This document shows positions 11,501 to 25,606 of a stretch of 64,000 bases of DNA, piece by piece. This stretch comes from Triops longicaudatus (taxonomy: Eukaryota > Arthropoda > Branchiopoda > Notostraca > Triopsidae). How positions within the stretch are numbered: the first letter of the stretch is position 1; every line of letters starts with the position of its first letter. Under the pieces are notes generated by a model that searched no databases, was not told the DNA's origin, and was given only the letters and a program-made list of their open reading frames with translations. Where the stretch lies: assembly GCA_022885665.1 (NCBI GenBank), contig JAGQDJ010000060.1:186001-250000 (forward strand), given 5' to 3'. The position numbers were made by a program, and so were the translations under genes.

Positions 11501-14500
11501 GGAAATGTGTGTTTTTTTACGCTAATAATTTGTATTTTCATTGTTAAAGAAGGTGAATTTGACCCCATCGTTGATCAAGTTGGTATACCAATGGAGCAAA
11601 GAGCTCATTGCGCAAACAACAGCGTACAGCGATGCTTTGGTGCAAACTTCCGAGTTTCAGAAATTCATTGCGGTATTACTGTCGAACCTGGAGCGATCCA
11701 AGTTAGCGGGGTGTCCTGAATTCTGGGCCTTGCTGGTGCAAATGAGCCAACTACCCCTGGAAGTAATTCTACACTTAATTCTTTCCCTTATCCTTATTTT
11801 TTTTTTTAATATATTTTCTCTATTTCTAGGGAGCGAATTTGAGACTTTTACTTGAAATTGCGCTCTTTTTAAGCACTGTAGAACCGAAAAAGAGCTTTTC
11901 CTTGTTAGGACGACTTCCGGTATGTCCTCTACAGAGTCACTTGAATCTTGAGACGTTACCTTACCGGTATATTCGTCATTCAACGTGGTCATCTTCGAGA
12001 TCCGAGCCTTTGTTAAACCCTGAAATGTTCCGTCAATGGGCTGCGTACATCTTAGCGTCCATTCCTGTCCAGTAAATTATGTTTCTACTCTAGTATTAAA
12101 CTTACAGATGCAATTTTTACTATTAAATTAAATTACTTTAGGTTACATTTAAATTTATATTTGTAACTAGTAATCCTTTGTATTGTTTTATTTTTCAATT
12201 TGTACCTTAATTCGTGAATTTATTCGTTACGAGGACATAAAATCTTAAAGTAACTCCTAGGTACGAACTTTGTGTGTATCAATCTATGTTTTTCGCTTAC
12301 TGGCGAGATTCTAACATAGTTTTGCATTGTTTTTAGAGAAAATTGGGCAGAATTGACATATTACTTGAGTCACGGATGCTCGAACACTGCTTTTCCTCTG
12401 GTTTTAACCTCGGCTCCAGCGGGTCCCAACTTTCATTGGTGGTTAAGCATCCAAATGGGCCTATATTGCGTGCAAAACAAGCTGCGAACACCGTTAGGCA
12501 AACCTACAGAAACATTTTTAGCCATCGAGAGTAAGAATTGCTTGTTCCATCACTTCTGAAATCTGCATTTTTTAAATTTATTTTTTCATTTGTTTTTGTG
12601 TAAGAGCTGTTTCTCGTACGTTCAGGTACAGTTGTGTTGTTGATGCTATTTTGGACTTTTTTTTTAGAGTATTGTGTGCTAAACTGAATCTTAACGTATT
12701 TTTACAGGTGGATTAAAAGCGATGATCAGTGGAGAACAGAAAGCGACGCTGACACGCGCCTTCGGATTGCTTAATTGGCTTGAAGCATTGGAGAAGTATA
12801 GCTACAATGCGTTTGAAGGCTGTGCAGTTATTTTGCCATCACCCGTTAAGGTAGTTTTAACGATTTAATGAATTCATTTTATAATTGATGTTTCTTTACT
12901 TCGAGAAAAGGCCGTAAGAACGTTTTTCCGGACTAATCAGAATACGTGCAAAGAATGGTTGAGTCGTATCCGGGTACCGGCAGTGCTCCTTGCGCAACAG
13001 ATGGGCGCCCCTGCATACGCACTGCGTCATGGCTTGCAGCGTTTGACAGATTTGTTAACAAATTCACTACATGTAATATAGTTTTCTGTTTTCTAAATAC
13101 TGTAAAAATTTATTCTGGCCTGGGTGTAGCTCGTTAAGAACTATTTTTTCATAATTATTGTATGTTACATTTTATTCTATTGAATAATTGTATTTTTTTA
13201 TTTATTACATTTTTTTATTATATTTATTTGGTTATTTGATTATATTTTTATACCGTATTCATAGTTTTTCGTTTCTCGCGGTGTTCCTATTTTATTTTTT
13301 TAATTCGTATTTTTATTTTGTACCATTTCTTATTTAATTTGATAACTTCAATTGTAAATTTTATTTTTCGTTTTTTTTTGCGTAAATTTAATTTCTGTTC
13401 TTGAAATGTAGGTTTCACAGTGCAGATTTTTATTTATTTTATTTTCTAGGAATCGAAAGAATTCCAAGTTGTGATCAGAAACGTTCTTAACGCATTGGTC
13501 GATCTCAAAGCTCCGGAAGCTATCAGTGGCTTGAAATCTTGGTTGCAGCAGCAAAATTGCAGTCAGTTCGCGATGTGGCTAGATGCTGCGGCTAAAGAAG
13601 CTGCTGGATCGTAAGTTTTTTTCCAGCTTATGTGAACATTTGATCTTTGTTGGTTTTTGTCGAAGTTAACACATAATACACATAATATTGTAATGCACAT
13701 AATATTTTAAATAATAGGTTAAAAGTATTAAGTGTGGTTTCATTATTATTGTTGTTATAATCATTATTATTGTTCTTCTTATTATTATTATTTTGAAGAA
13801 AATCTCAGAAAGTAATCAATTCTGCCCGTTTCAGGTACGAGCCAGCTATTAAATGGTACCTTAACGCATTAAAGAACAACCAGTTCGGTGCAGAAGGCGG
13901 CAGTGATCGTGTGAACGAAGCTTCGGAATGTGAATTTCTGGAGCAACACCTTTTAAAATGCTATTCGGCCTTAAATAACTGGGGTGAATGGCAAGCTTAC
14001 GAGAAAACGACGTCCCCAGCCTTAAATGCTTTCGCAGCGCATGACTCAGCCTTTTTAAACGCTTTAAGTCACTTTAAACAGAAGAGTTTTGCACAGAGTT
14101 TACAGGTCTTGGAAGATAGGCCTTCTCTGCCACGCGGGCCCGGCTCCCAGCTGTGGAAAGCGCACTTGGAGCAAAGTACGCTCAAAATCGCCAACTTGAT
14201 AACGCTACAGCGACCTGAAGAAAAGTAAGGCATTGTATTTTAAATTTACGATTTTTTTAAAAATTCTGTTTCACTTTCTTTTAAGTTTTATTTTTTCTAT
14301 TTTGCACTTATTTGTCGCTTTGTATCTGGTTTTATTTTGCATTTAATTCATTTTCTCGTTTGTTTTTCGCTTGATTTTTTATTGTGTCATTTTTCGGCGC
14401 AAAATGTTTTATTTTTTTTTTATTTTCGTCTTGATTTTTTTTGGTTTTGTCTTTCTTCGTTATTTCTTAGTCTGAATTTATTTTGTATTTTTTTCTTTAT

Positions 14501-17500
14501 TTTTCTTATTTTATTTTGCATTTTGATTATTCTTAACATTATTTTATATGTTGTTTACTGACTGAAGATCCATCGATTTACGTTTTTTTTTTTTCATGGA
14601 AATGTAGTTCAGTGGAAGAATTGGCACAAAACCGGGAAATCTTACAAGACTGGGTTCAACTTTCGGCTTCAAGTCATCCGTACGATACCTTAGCCCCTCC
14701 CCTTTGGCTCCTGCCGGTACAGAACATGCTCTTAAGCTTGACAGATACCCCAAATTCTCAAAACAAGGACGAAAGTTTTCATACACCAGCGAAAGCGTTG
14801 TTAAACGCGGCCCAGACAGCAGATTCCGACCTAGAGGGCGTGTTACGGAACCTGAGTTTCGCCCAGTGGGCGGGGCAAATGGATCTGAACGCTGTTACAT
14901 CGAAAGTGTTGCTGCCTTTGAAATTGGAAGCAGCGAAATCGGCCCGAAAAGTGGCGTGTTATACTAAAGCAGAGAGTTTAATAGGTTTGGAGAACGTTTT
15001 GGAGAATTTGAACCGCGAACCGGATGCACTGCACTTGGCTGTATGTTACGAGGGCGCGCAATTGTTGAAAGCCAGGAACGAGACGCAGAAAGCGGTGCAG
15101 TTTTTGGCGCAGGCTGCGTGGCAGTGGTGCTGCAATCACCAGAAATTGAGCGAAGGGTTGTTTTCTAAGAGTATTTTGACTTTGGCTGAATGGGTGACGT
15201 CACTAGAAGACACACACACGTGTCATTCTGTTGAAGCTTTGCAACGGTTGCTCGATTTTGGACAGTCTATTCCTGCGCCGACGTTGGATGACCTCGCTGG
15301 TACGTAGTGGCTGTTTGTTAATGTTTATATATCTTTATAATCATTTCTTGTGTTTAAAGTTCAATCTTTTTACTTATTTTTTTATATACTTTTCTATAAT
15401 TTAATTTATTTACTTTTCTTCAATTTAGTTTGATTTTATTGAACAATGTCATGTATTCTACGGTTTATTATTTTTTTTTTTAGATCAAGCGCTAAAGAAA
15501 GACGTGATTGGCCAGTTGATTCGATTAGCAGTGGTGAGCCATCCGTCGTTAAGCGAAGCGTGGTTAGCCTACGGGAATTTCTGCTACAAGCAAGGTTTAC
15601 AAACCATGCGTGAAGGCTCGGTGATTCACCCCGAGTCGGTCAGGCAAGTGAATTCGACGTGGAGCTACGAGCAAGTAGAAATGCTGTGCAGTGCGCTTAA
15701 TAACGTAAATTTGGACACGAGCGAAATTGCGGCCGACCAAGGCGTCAACAAAGTATGGAAATCTCTTAAATTACTGTATTTGCATTGTAATGAATGTATG
15801 TACGCATTTACATTATTATTATATGTGTAGAATATTAACGTAAATTATATTATAAATAAATTTAATTATAAGATAAATGAAAAAAATATATATAATAATT
15901 TATTTCTTAATAAATTTTGACTTATGATTTTGAATACTAATAAATATAATAATTAAAAAATATCAAGTGAAAATTGAATGACTGAAAAAAAAGTTTCCTT
16001 AATAGAGTAAATCATGTGATTTCGTAATTTTCGAAATGCAGTCTCGTAAATTTTCTTAATTTTTATTGACTTGTTCCTTCTTTTTGCGTATCTAGGGCGT
16101 TGTTCGGTCACGAGCGCAAGTTAAAGACGCCGTTGAAGCGATTCTAATGCCTATGGAAGAAGGCAATGCGGTTTTGTCTGAACCTCTGGTGGAGTTATGG
16201 GAAACTTGCGAGAAACAACGATTTTCAGCCTTGGAACAAGCCGCACGCGCGTATTTTCATTATCTCAAACTCCAAACCACTGTAAGAACGCGTTTAAATG
16301 GATCTTATTTGTGTAAATGACTGGTGTATTACTTTAGAAATTATGGTTTAAATTATCTATTTGTATTCGCGTTGAGAATAGTATTCATATTAGTGTTAAT
16401 CTTTTAATGATAATTATCTTTAATGTATTATTATTTGATTTTTATTTGTTCTTTTATTTTTTTCTTATTGAAGTTTTCAGTAGATCGTATTTACGTAATT
16501 CGGTGAAATACAGGAATTTTGAAGCTGTTGAGATTTATTGTTCATTTTTAATTCCTTTGAATTTTTAGAATCTATCTGAACTTTTGAATTAAACTTACAT
16601 TATGAAGTTTTGTGTAACTTTACGAATCAATTTAGTTATTTTTTTTTTACATTCATAAAAATATCTTCGAGCTTCTTACATTTCCGAAAAAGTACGTCGG
16701 ACAACCGACGTGGTTTGCCTTGGAACTTTTAAATAAATAAATAAAACATTCCGAAATGCGCTGAGTGTTTTTGAAGTCTTATGCAATTTTTTCAAATTTC
16801 CTAGACGGGCTGCGAAGGCGTGTCCGTGACTTTAAGGCTGCTCCGAGTCATGGTACGTCACGCTCCTGCGCTTCAACCGGTCTTGGAGGTTGGCTTAGCC
16901 TTAACTCCGCCTCAACCGTGGCGTGATATCGTGCCCCAGCTTTTGGCGCGCTTGGGCCATCCAGAACCTTACGTCCGACGTCGGTTAACAGAACTTCTGT
17001 GCCGTTTGGCTCGTGAGCCGCAGGGACCACAGTTACTCGCTTATCCGGCCGTAGTAGGCGCAGCCGGACTGAGCTCTTGCACTGCTACGCCCCAAACCGA
17101 CATGCAGCGAAGTACCTTTCTTTAAACCCGCCTAGAAACTTCTTTATTGCTATACTTATACTTCTCAATTTTTTATTGCTATACTTATATTAATTAAATT
17201 TCTTACATACAGCAGAATCTCGTATAAAGAATTCATTGTAAACAGAAAATTGTTTCTTAATCAGAATTTTGCAATATCAGACGTGTTTTACATACATTTC
17301 GGTTCTTCGGGACATTAAAATCCGTAAATCGTAGCTGATAGTTCATAATAACGAGATTTTATTCAATTTATGAATTTAATATAAATTATTAATAAATATT
17401 AATATTATTAATAATTTGATTTTTAATTGATATATTATTTTAGATATTTATTTTTTTACTCAAATTTTTTTAATATTTGTTCTTATCGTTTTTTTATTTT

Positions 17501-20500
17501 ATTTTCAATTTTTTATTACCGTTTTTATTTTTGTTTACGTTTCGATTTTTTACATACTATATAATTAAGTTGATTACTGAAATATTGAAATATTAAATGA
17601 TTGGGTTATTTCTCCATTTTTGTCGTTTCTTTTTTATTTCTTTTTTAAGCTTTGTTTATTTTATTTTGCCAAAAAGTATTTTATTTAAGCGTTTATTTTT
17701 CTTATTTTTTAAGGCATGCTGGAGTATTTATCTGGACCATTGTTGGAAGAAGAGGGCGTGGACGAAGATTCGAAAGAAGACAACGATAACGAGGAAGAAG
17801 AGAGCAGAGAAGAGGCTGCGGTGCTCCAGCCGTGTTATAAAGCGATGGTGGAAGCGTTAGAAGAGCAAGAACCGGCTCTGATGGCCCACGCTCACTTGCT
17901 GTTGAAAGAATTACGACGTTTGGTGCTTCTCTGGGACGAGTTATGGCTTGGAACGCTAATACAGCAGCAAGCCCATTTGGCCAAACCGATGGCCAAGCTG
18001 CAAAGCGAGATCGAAAAGATCCGAGAGCGCCAGGATTGGTCTGACGACAAGAAACAATGCATTCTGGAGCACAAGTGGAATATTTTGTTCCAACCAGTAG
18101 CCTTGTCCCTAGAAGCTTTGTATTCTGTTACTGGTGGAACGCCCGAAACTCCGTACGAAACGTGGTTTCAACAAAAATACGGTAAGAGGGACTTTCTTTA
18201 GAATGAAGTCATAAAAAATAGTTACAAATGATAAAAAGTCGTTCTGAAAGTTATTTTCTTTATATATATTTTAAAAGAAGTTCTCTTATTATTTTAAAAG
18301 AAGTTTTTCTTATTTTACTTTAAAGGAAAAAAATTAAAAACACTAATGTTGCGGTTTGTGTTTAGGTGGCACGATTAAAAACGGCATTGAAAGACTCAAG
18401 AAGCCTGATTGGTCGGTTAACCACGTCGTGGGCCAAAGCTGGGCCCCGTTACGACAAGTATTAGGAGAATTGCAGAAGCGTAACGAGGCTAAATCTGGAC
18501 CTGGTTCCTTGCTGCTGGACCAACTTAGCCCCGCCTTGGCCAAACTGAACGGCACGCGACTTCCGATGCCTGGATTGAAACAACTTGTACATAGTTATTT
18601 TATTTATTTATTTTCTGTGCAATTTTTTTATTGCGTCGTATTTTTCTAAGATTTATTTTGAGATTGAGGGGAATGTATAGTTAAGAATTAAAATTGTTTG
18701 CGTTTCAGGGTTTGACTATTACTTCATTGGGATCGTCTGTCGTTCTATTGCCCACCAAAACGAAGCCGAAGAAGCTCGTTTTCTCTGGATCGGATGGCAA
18801 GAAGTAAAACTACGTTTATTTTAAATATCGTGTATTAAATTTTTGCAGTATATATTATGGTTTTCTACTTGTGAATTTTTCAAATTTTGTTATACGTTTA
18901 GTTTTCCTATTTTTTTTTCATATTTCTTTCGATTTCTTGTTTGCAGTTCATAATTTTTACGTATTATTTTTTGTAGGGAATTTTACCTTTAAATTCTGGC
19001 CAGAAACATCTATACGTGTTCACTCTTATAAAATATTTTTTTTCTTCTTTTCTGTCTTTAGGTACACCTACTTGTTTAAAGGATTAGAAGATTTACACCT
19101 CGACGAGCGAGTAATGCAATTCCTGTCGATTACAAACGCTTTATTAGGACGACAACAAAATCCTACACTCGCTGTGTCGGGATTCCGCGCGAGGCATTAC
19201 GCGGTTGTGCCTTTGGGACCACGTTCGGGGCTGATTCAATGGGTAGATGGTACCACGCCCCTTTATGCGCTCTATAAACGTTGGCAACAGCGTCAAGCGC
19301 AAGCGCAGCAGAAGAATCCAGAAGATAAAGGTATTCAAATAAAATTAATAATAATGTATAATAATAATTGGAAATAATAAGAGTAATAAAATCGCAATGG
19401 CTACTCCGTTTGCCTTTAACCAAACGAACAATAATAATAGTAATAGTAATAATAATAGTAGTAGAATTTAAAAAATAAAAACAATATTGGAATTTTCAAA
19501 AAAAAATCCTTTCGTTGTAATCCAAAAGTTTTTCCGAAAAATGTTTTGACTTCATTTTCTTTTTTTTTCGCATGAGCTGTGATTAAAAAAGCTTAATTAA
19601 ATTAAATATTAACTTATATTTTGTGTTTAGTTACCGCTCTACGACCTTCGGAGCTGTTTTATAGCAAGTTAACGCCCCTGCTGCAAGCGCAGGGCTTAAG
19701 CCCCAATCCTGATAAACGCGCCGATTGGCCGTTAGACGCGTTGAAAACCGTTTTGACGTCGTTGATGGAAGAAACGCCCAGTGATTTGCTAGAAAAGTAA
19801 TAAATATTCTGTTCCGACATAGTGATGAGTTCCCCCAATAGAACAAAATCTACGAAAATTAAGTTTAATTAGCAAAGTGTTGGTAAATTATAAAAAAATG
19901 GCAATTGTGTTCAAAGTGTTAATACTTTGAAGAATTTGGACAAGGTTCTGTAGTATATATTTAATTATTGCATATCCGTATAATGTCTCAACTGTTTTCG
20001 TCACATTCTTCAGATGTTTTACTGCAAATTTTCTTACCTTTGTATAGGAAAATAAGCTGTTTTCCGTGTTTCAAATACTAGTTTTTTTAGTTTTTCCTCA
20101 GTTTTTTCGTCTTTGGCGTGTTTTATAGGAAAATGAGCTGTTTTGATTCTTTCAAGTACTAGCTTTCGAGTTTGTAGTAAATTAGTTTCATTTCTGGCGT
20201 GCTTTTTAAGGAAAATAAGCTTTTTTCAGTGTTTCTATTGATAGTGTTTGAGTTTTTACTCAAAATTTTTTCGTCTTTGGCATATATTGTAGGTAAACAA
20301 GCCATTTATTGCGTTTCGAACTGTGTCTTTTGGAATTTTTACAAAAATTTTGTCGCTTTTGCTTGTTTTCAGGGAAATATGGTGTGGAAGCAGCAGTGCT
20401 GGTCATTGGTGGCAGTTGACGCAAAGTTACGGCCGTTCTTTGGCTGTTATGTCAGTGGTCGGTTATCTCATTGGTCTCGGAGATAGACATTTGGATAACG

Positions 20501-23500
20501 TCCTCATTGATCTGCATTCTGGCGAAGTAAGTTCAAATATTGCTTCATTAAAATTAACTTAAACCCCATTATTTGCAAGAAAATCCGTTTCGGGCTTGAT
20601 GACTTTAGTCACCTGTGCCTAATTTAACGCCTGCATTTGTTTTCGTTTTTCTCTTAAAAACGTATTTATGAAATTTTTACACATGATGTTTCGATCAATT
20701 TATTTTTAAGAAAATTTTTATCCAAGCCCACAAGGTATGAAAACGAACATTAGCTCACACCTAAGTAAATAATAATAATAATTATTATTATAATAATAAT
20801 AACAATAATAAGAAATAACAAAATAAGTGAAAAATATAAACTTATGCTGTACTATATTCCTAGTACTTTTTTAAGTATTGTCAACTTGATGGTATTTTAT
20901 TAACGTATCTGCAAATTTTGAACGATTACATGCAGTTCTAATAGAACCTTTTTTTTGCGTGAAATCTTTAGTGTCTATATTTTTTAAAAAATTATTTTCT
21001 TTTTCAATTTCTTTGCAGATTGTTCACATCGATTACAACGTCTGCTTCGAAAAAGGCGCTAAGTTACGAATTCCCGAGCGTGTTCCTTGTCGTTTGACAC
21101 CCAATTTGGTGCGAGCTTTAGGGCCATGGGGGGTCGAGGGGCTATTTCGGTCCACTTGCCACCAAGTTATGGCTGTTCTTCGTGAAAACGAGGAAACTTT
21201 GCTCACTTTACTCGAAGCCTTCGTGTACGATCCTTTGGTGGACTGGACAGCTGGACACGAACCAGGTAAATAAATAAATAAAAACAAATAATAATATTAA
21301 AAAATAAATAAATAAAAAATAATAATGATAATTTATGCATCAATAAGCTATTCCGACAATTATATTTCTCTAAATCTCTATCTAAAATTTAAAACTGTAT
21401 TTATTTATCTCATTAGTTTCTTCACCGTTTCAAAAAAATATCGCTTTTATCTGGTGTACCTTGGTTTTATTAAGTTTATCTTCGCCTTCTTTTTCGTTTT
21501 TCGGTTGTTAATCTTACCTAATCATTTCATATTGAGCAGTTTTATTTCTTCGCTAATTTCCTTTTGTTCACTTTCTCTTTATTTTTCGGGTTATTTTTTC
21601 CCTGTTTGTTCGTTGCGCTTAACTCGAACTATAGGTTTACGAGTTTTGCGACTGGATTTATTTTATTTATTTTTCTGTTATTATTTTGCAGCCTGTAATT
21701 TTTCGATTTTTCATCGGTTCTTTTTGCCTCCAGGACTGCTGTACGCATTGAATCCAGAAAGTGCCGTAAAAATCAGACAGCAACGAAAATGCATGGAACG
21801 ACACTTGACATGGACGTTGTTTGCCGTACGCTTGGCCGAAATGCAAGCTGAATGGCTGACGAATAAGTAAGTATTCATACACATTAGACTTTAAGCGTCT
21901 AGTAGGTATTTAAAATTTATTATTTATAAAATTTATAAAGTATGTTTATGAAATACGTTTGTATCTTTTTGTTAAATATATTTATAAAATTTATAATTAA
22001 GTATTTTAAATTAGCATTTAGCATTAATAAGCATCTATGTTCAGTAAGCAAAATCTTCTTTTTTTCAAAGAAAAAGCCATTTTATCATTATATTAGCAAC
22101 CAAGAGAGTATTTTCTTAAATATTTTTTTATTTATTTATTATTTTACACAATATTTTCTCTGCCTTTGTCTTTAATTCTCGTTTTCTTAGGCAAGACCTG
22201 TTGGTATGTCTGGGAGAACTAGAAAGCTCATTAGAAACGTACGGCTTGGCGCAAAAACAGTCAAAATCCATCGAAGATGAGCTGAACTTCATGAACAAGC
22301 AGTTGCAAGTCGCCCAAGAAGCGCAAGCCAGTACTGCGCATGCGTTACACCTCCACGCCACGCGTTTACCGAACTTACAAGCGATTGCCGCCATAGAAAA
22401 TGGGGCCAAACAACGAGTAGCTTTGCAATTGGATGAAATAAAGGCGTGGCAACGAGCTTTCGACGATTTGGTCCTGAAACGAGTCATAGGAGACGCGTCC
22501 CGTCTTGGAACATGGATGGAACAAGCGTGCAAATCGATTGGCGGTACGGGCTTTACGCTCGTGATGGAATTCTTGCAAGGAGTTGGCCAAACCAACTTTA
22601 TTGTGCAAGTAAATTCAAGCTTGAAATGAAGTTTTCTTTGTATAACCAATTTTTGTAGTTTTTTATTTATCGTTTTTACAGTTTTTCTTGGCATTTTTAT
22701 CATTTTTGTTGTATATATTATTTAAAGTTTTATATGTGATTATTTATAGTTTTGTATGGTTACATAATTTTAACTGTCTAATTAATTTTTACGTGTTTAA
22801 ACATTGAAAACTGCAATAGAAAAGGCCCTAAATCGTTTTTTTTTTTGGGGGGGGGGAAATTTGAAATATGATTTTATTTTGTAAAGTTTTGCTTAAATGT
22901 CGATGTTTGGCTTGCCATTTCGTTTTCACTTCTATGTGTCATTTTATTTTCTTCGTTGTCTTTTGCTTTGCAGTAAAATTTTGCATTTTTTTTCATTTTT
23001 ACCGCTTGTACTGTTATTTTACGCTAGTTTCGAAGTTCAGTGTTGAGTGATACTTGTTATCTTCATTCGAAGTTTAATTTTACATGTTATTTTGGTAGTT
23101 AATTTTATTTTATTTAAAAATTTTGTTTTAACTTTCATTTATTTAGTTTTAATGTCGTTTGCAACCTAAATTTTGCGCCACTGAAACTCGCCTGTACTTA
23201 CTTGTTTAGCTGATTTAATTGATTTGTTTCCTTATTATGTTATTTTCAGTGCGAAGATATTGAAACACGGGCTACCGAATGGGACAAACGGCACCGTCTT
23301 CTGCAGCAAAACGTGTTGGATTTGCTGCGTCCTTATGCCGAAATTATAAGTTTGCACCCTCCGTCCCAGGTGCAGCAGCATCGCTTACCGGCCATGCTTC
23401 GTTGGCTAAATCTCTTGAACGAGAACTTGATCACAAGCACTTGCCAACAAGTTTTCCAGGAATTCCACCAAATATTGGGAATTCCAACACCTGACCGCGT

Positions 23501-25549
23501 TCGGTGGGCTCTGGATCAACAATTGGTATTGCAACGTACGCTGCAACAAGCTGAAGGCTTGCTTAAACTGAAAAAATCGCCGTCGCCTATAGTGGCAGAC
23601 TTGGTAGCGCCCGAGGCGATGTTTCCTGTCGAGTTGTATCAATCTTTAGAACAAACACTGGAAAATGCCGAAACATCTTTAGAAATGGGTATGTGTGGGT
23701 GGTTAAAAGAAAATGAAAGACAACGAAATTTGAAATTTGATTCAAATATTGAAAAAATTTAAATTTAATTAAAATTTAGATGAAAAAGAACGAAATTAAG
23801 ACAAAACTTTAATTAGACTATAATTAGACTGTAAGTAAACAGTGTAATGTTAAAAAAAGGAAAGGAAAAATTTAAATAATTTTAGAACAAAACACGAAAT
23901 AATGCCAAAAAAATTCGGATAGACTTAAGCTTATAAAGAAATAAAGTAGTTAAATAAAAAAGTGATATTTGGAAAGAAGTCAGTGGACGAATTCATTGAT
24001 TTTTCATATTTTTAGGAGTTTCGATTGCACTGGGACATTTGGTGGTAGAAGTGTCGGTAGCTCAAGGTTTACTGGCAAATTTAGAAAATTACGACGATCC
24101 GGTACTCCAGTCGGCGCTGAAAGCGTTCGGGGCGTGGAAAGATGCCTTATGCGCCACACAAGTAATACAATTCAGTTTAACTGACGAGACATTGGATAGT
24201 GATGCTAGCTAAAATTACGTTTTTGCTTAGGTACTCATCACTAGTGGAGTGGGCGTGGTCAGTCTGGAAGCTGTACGACGCTTAGAAGCCGAAGAATGCT
24301 CGACTTTAGCGGTGATCGAAAGCTGGAACCGCTTAATGCTTCATGGACCCGTTTCGTTAGCGACGCTGAAACACGAAATGGAAGCTAATGTGAACGCAGT
24401 TATGCAAGGCGAAGAAGTACGTAGCTTTTTAATAATAAAGTATCTCGTAGCTAGCTTTAGGAAAATTGCAAGGAAAATAAAATAAAAAATACAGAAAATT
24501 AAGTAAATAATGATAAATTAACCGTTTTCAATCTTAGTTTTAAATCTGATTTAATTCAATAAGCTTATCCTTAGATGGCGTTACATGTATCAGCAAGCAT
24601 GGATATGTCTTCTATTACGGGCAAAATTAATTATTATACCAGTCATAACTACATAAATCTCTTACGAAGGCATTGTAGAACATTTTTAATTTGACATATT
24701 GATAAATATGTCAAAGATAAATAGGTCTTTTTAGTTTTATTGCTGTTTAGGTAAAAAATAACGTATATTTTGGTTTAAATTACGTTTTGTTAATTTTTTT
24801 TATTAATTGTTTGGTCATTTTTCTATTTATTTTTGTGTCGTTCGTCTTTGAACAACAACCAAACCAAAAAACTTTTGTTTTTTCGTTCTTGTTGTGTTAT
24901 AAAGGTGCCGTACCCGGAAACGAGCGTTACGATACGGTATTTGCAACACAATGTAGAATCTTTGATGGCCACAGCAGGAGACACGCCCCTTCCTCCTGGT
25001 CGCGTACTTCTAATGGGTCTAGATGGCCTCTACGAGACTTTGCAGCGTTTCTTGGTGACGGCGTGGAACGCTGTTCCGTGGAAACACGTTGATGAAGTAC
25101 CTTCAAAATTGGTAAGTCATTATTCTTCTTTTTTTATTTTGTTTTTAGCTGTGACGGGACGGGTGGAAATTAAAGAACGGAACTTGATATAATCTTGACG
25201 GAAAAAGTTCGAAGCGAGTTGGGAATGCATTGTTTTTATACTTTCGTCGAATTCCAACCCAGAAATAATTGATTCTTGAAAGGGATATTTTTCGGAAGCA
25301 ATTTCTAATTTATTGCTGGAATATCTTCGTTTTTGTAGAAAAAAGGGTGTTAGGTTGACATTTTGGTTTAGGGTACGTTACTTCGGTACCTGTGAGTTTT
25401 TTTTTACTTTTTTTTTCTTTTTTATTTGCATCTATATAAGAGAAACGCGGGTTTAACGAATTTTTAATGTACTATGGTTACTTTAAAAAGGCTTGTATTT
25501 CATGAAGATAACAATATAGGTGCGGCCAAAGGCGAGAGCCTACGCCTGC

Positions 25550-25606
<57 letters not shown>
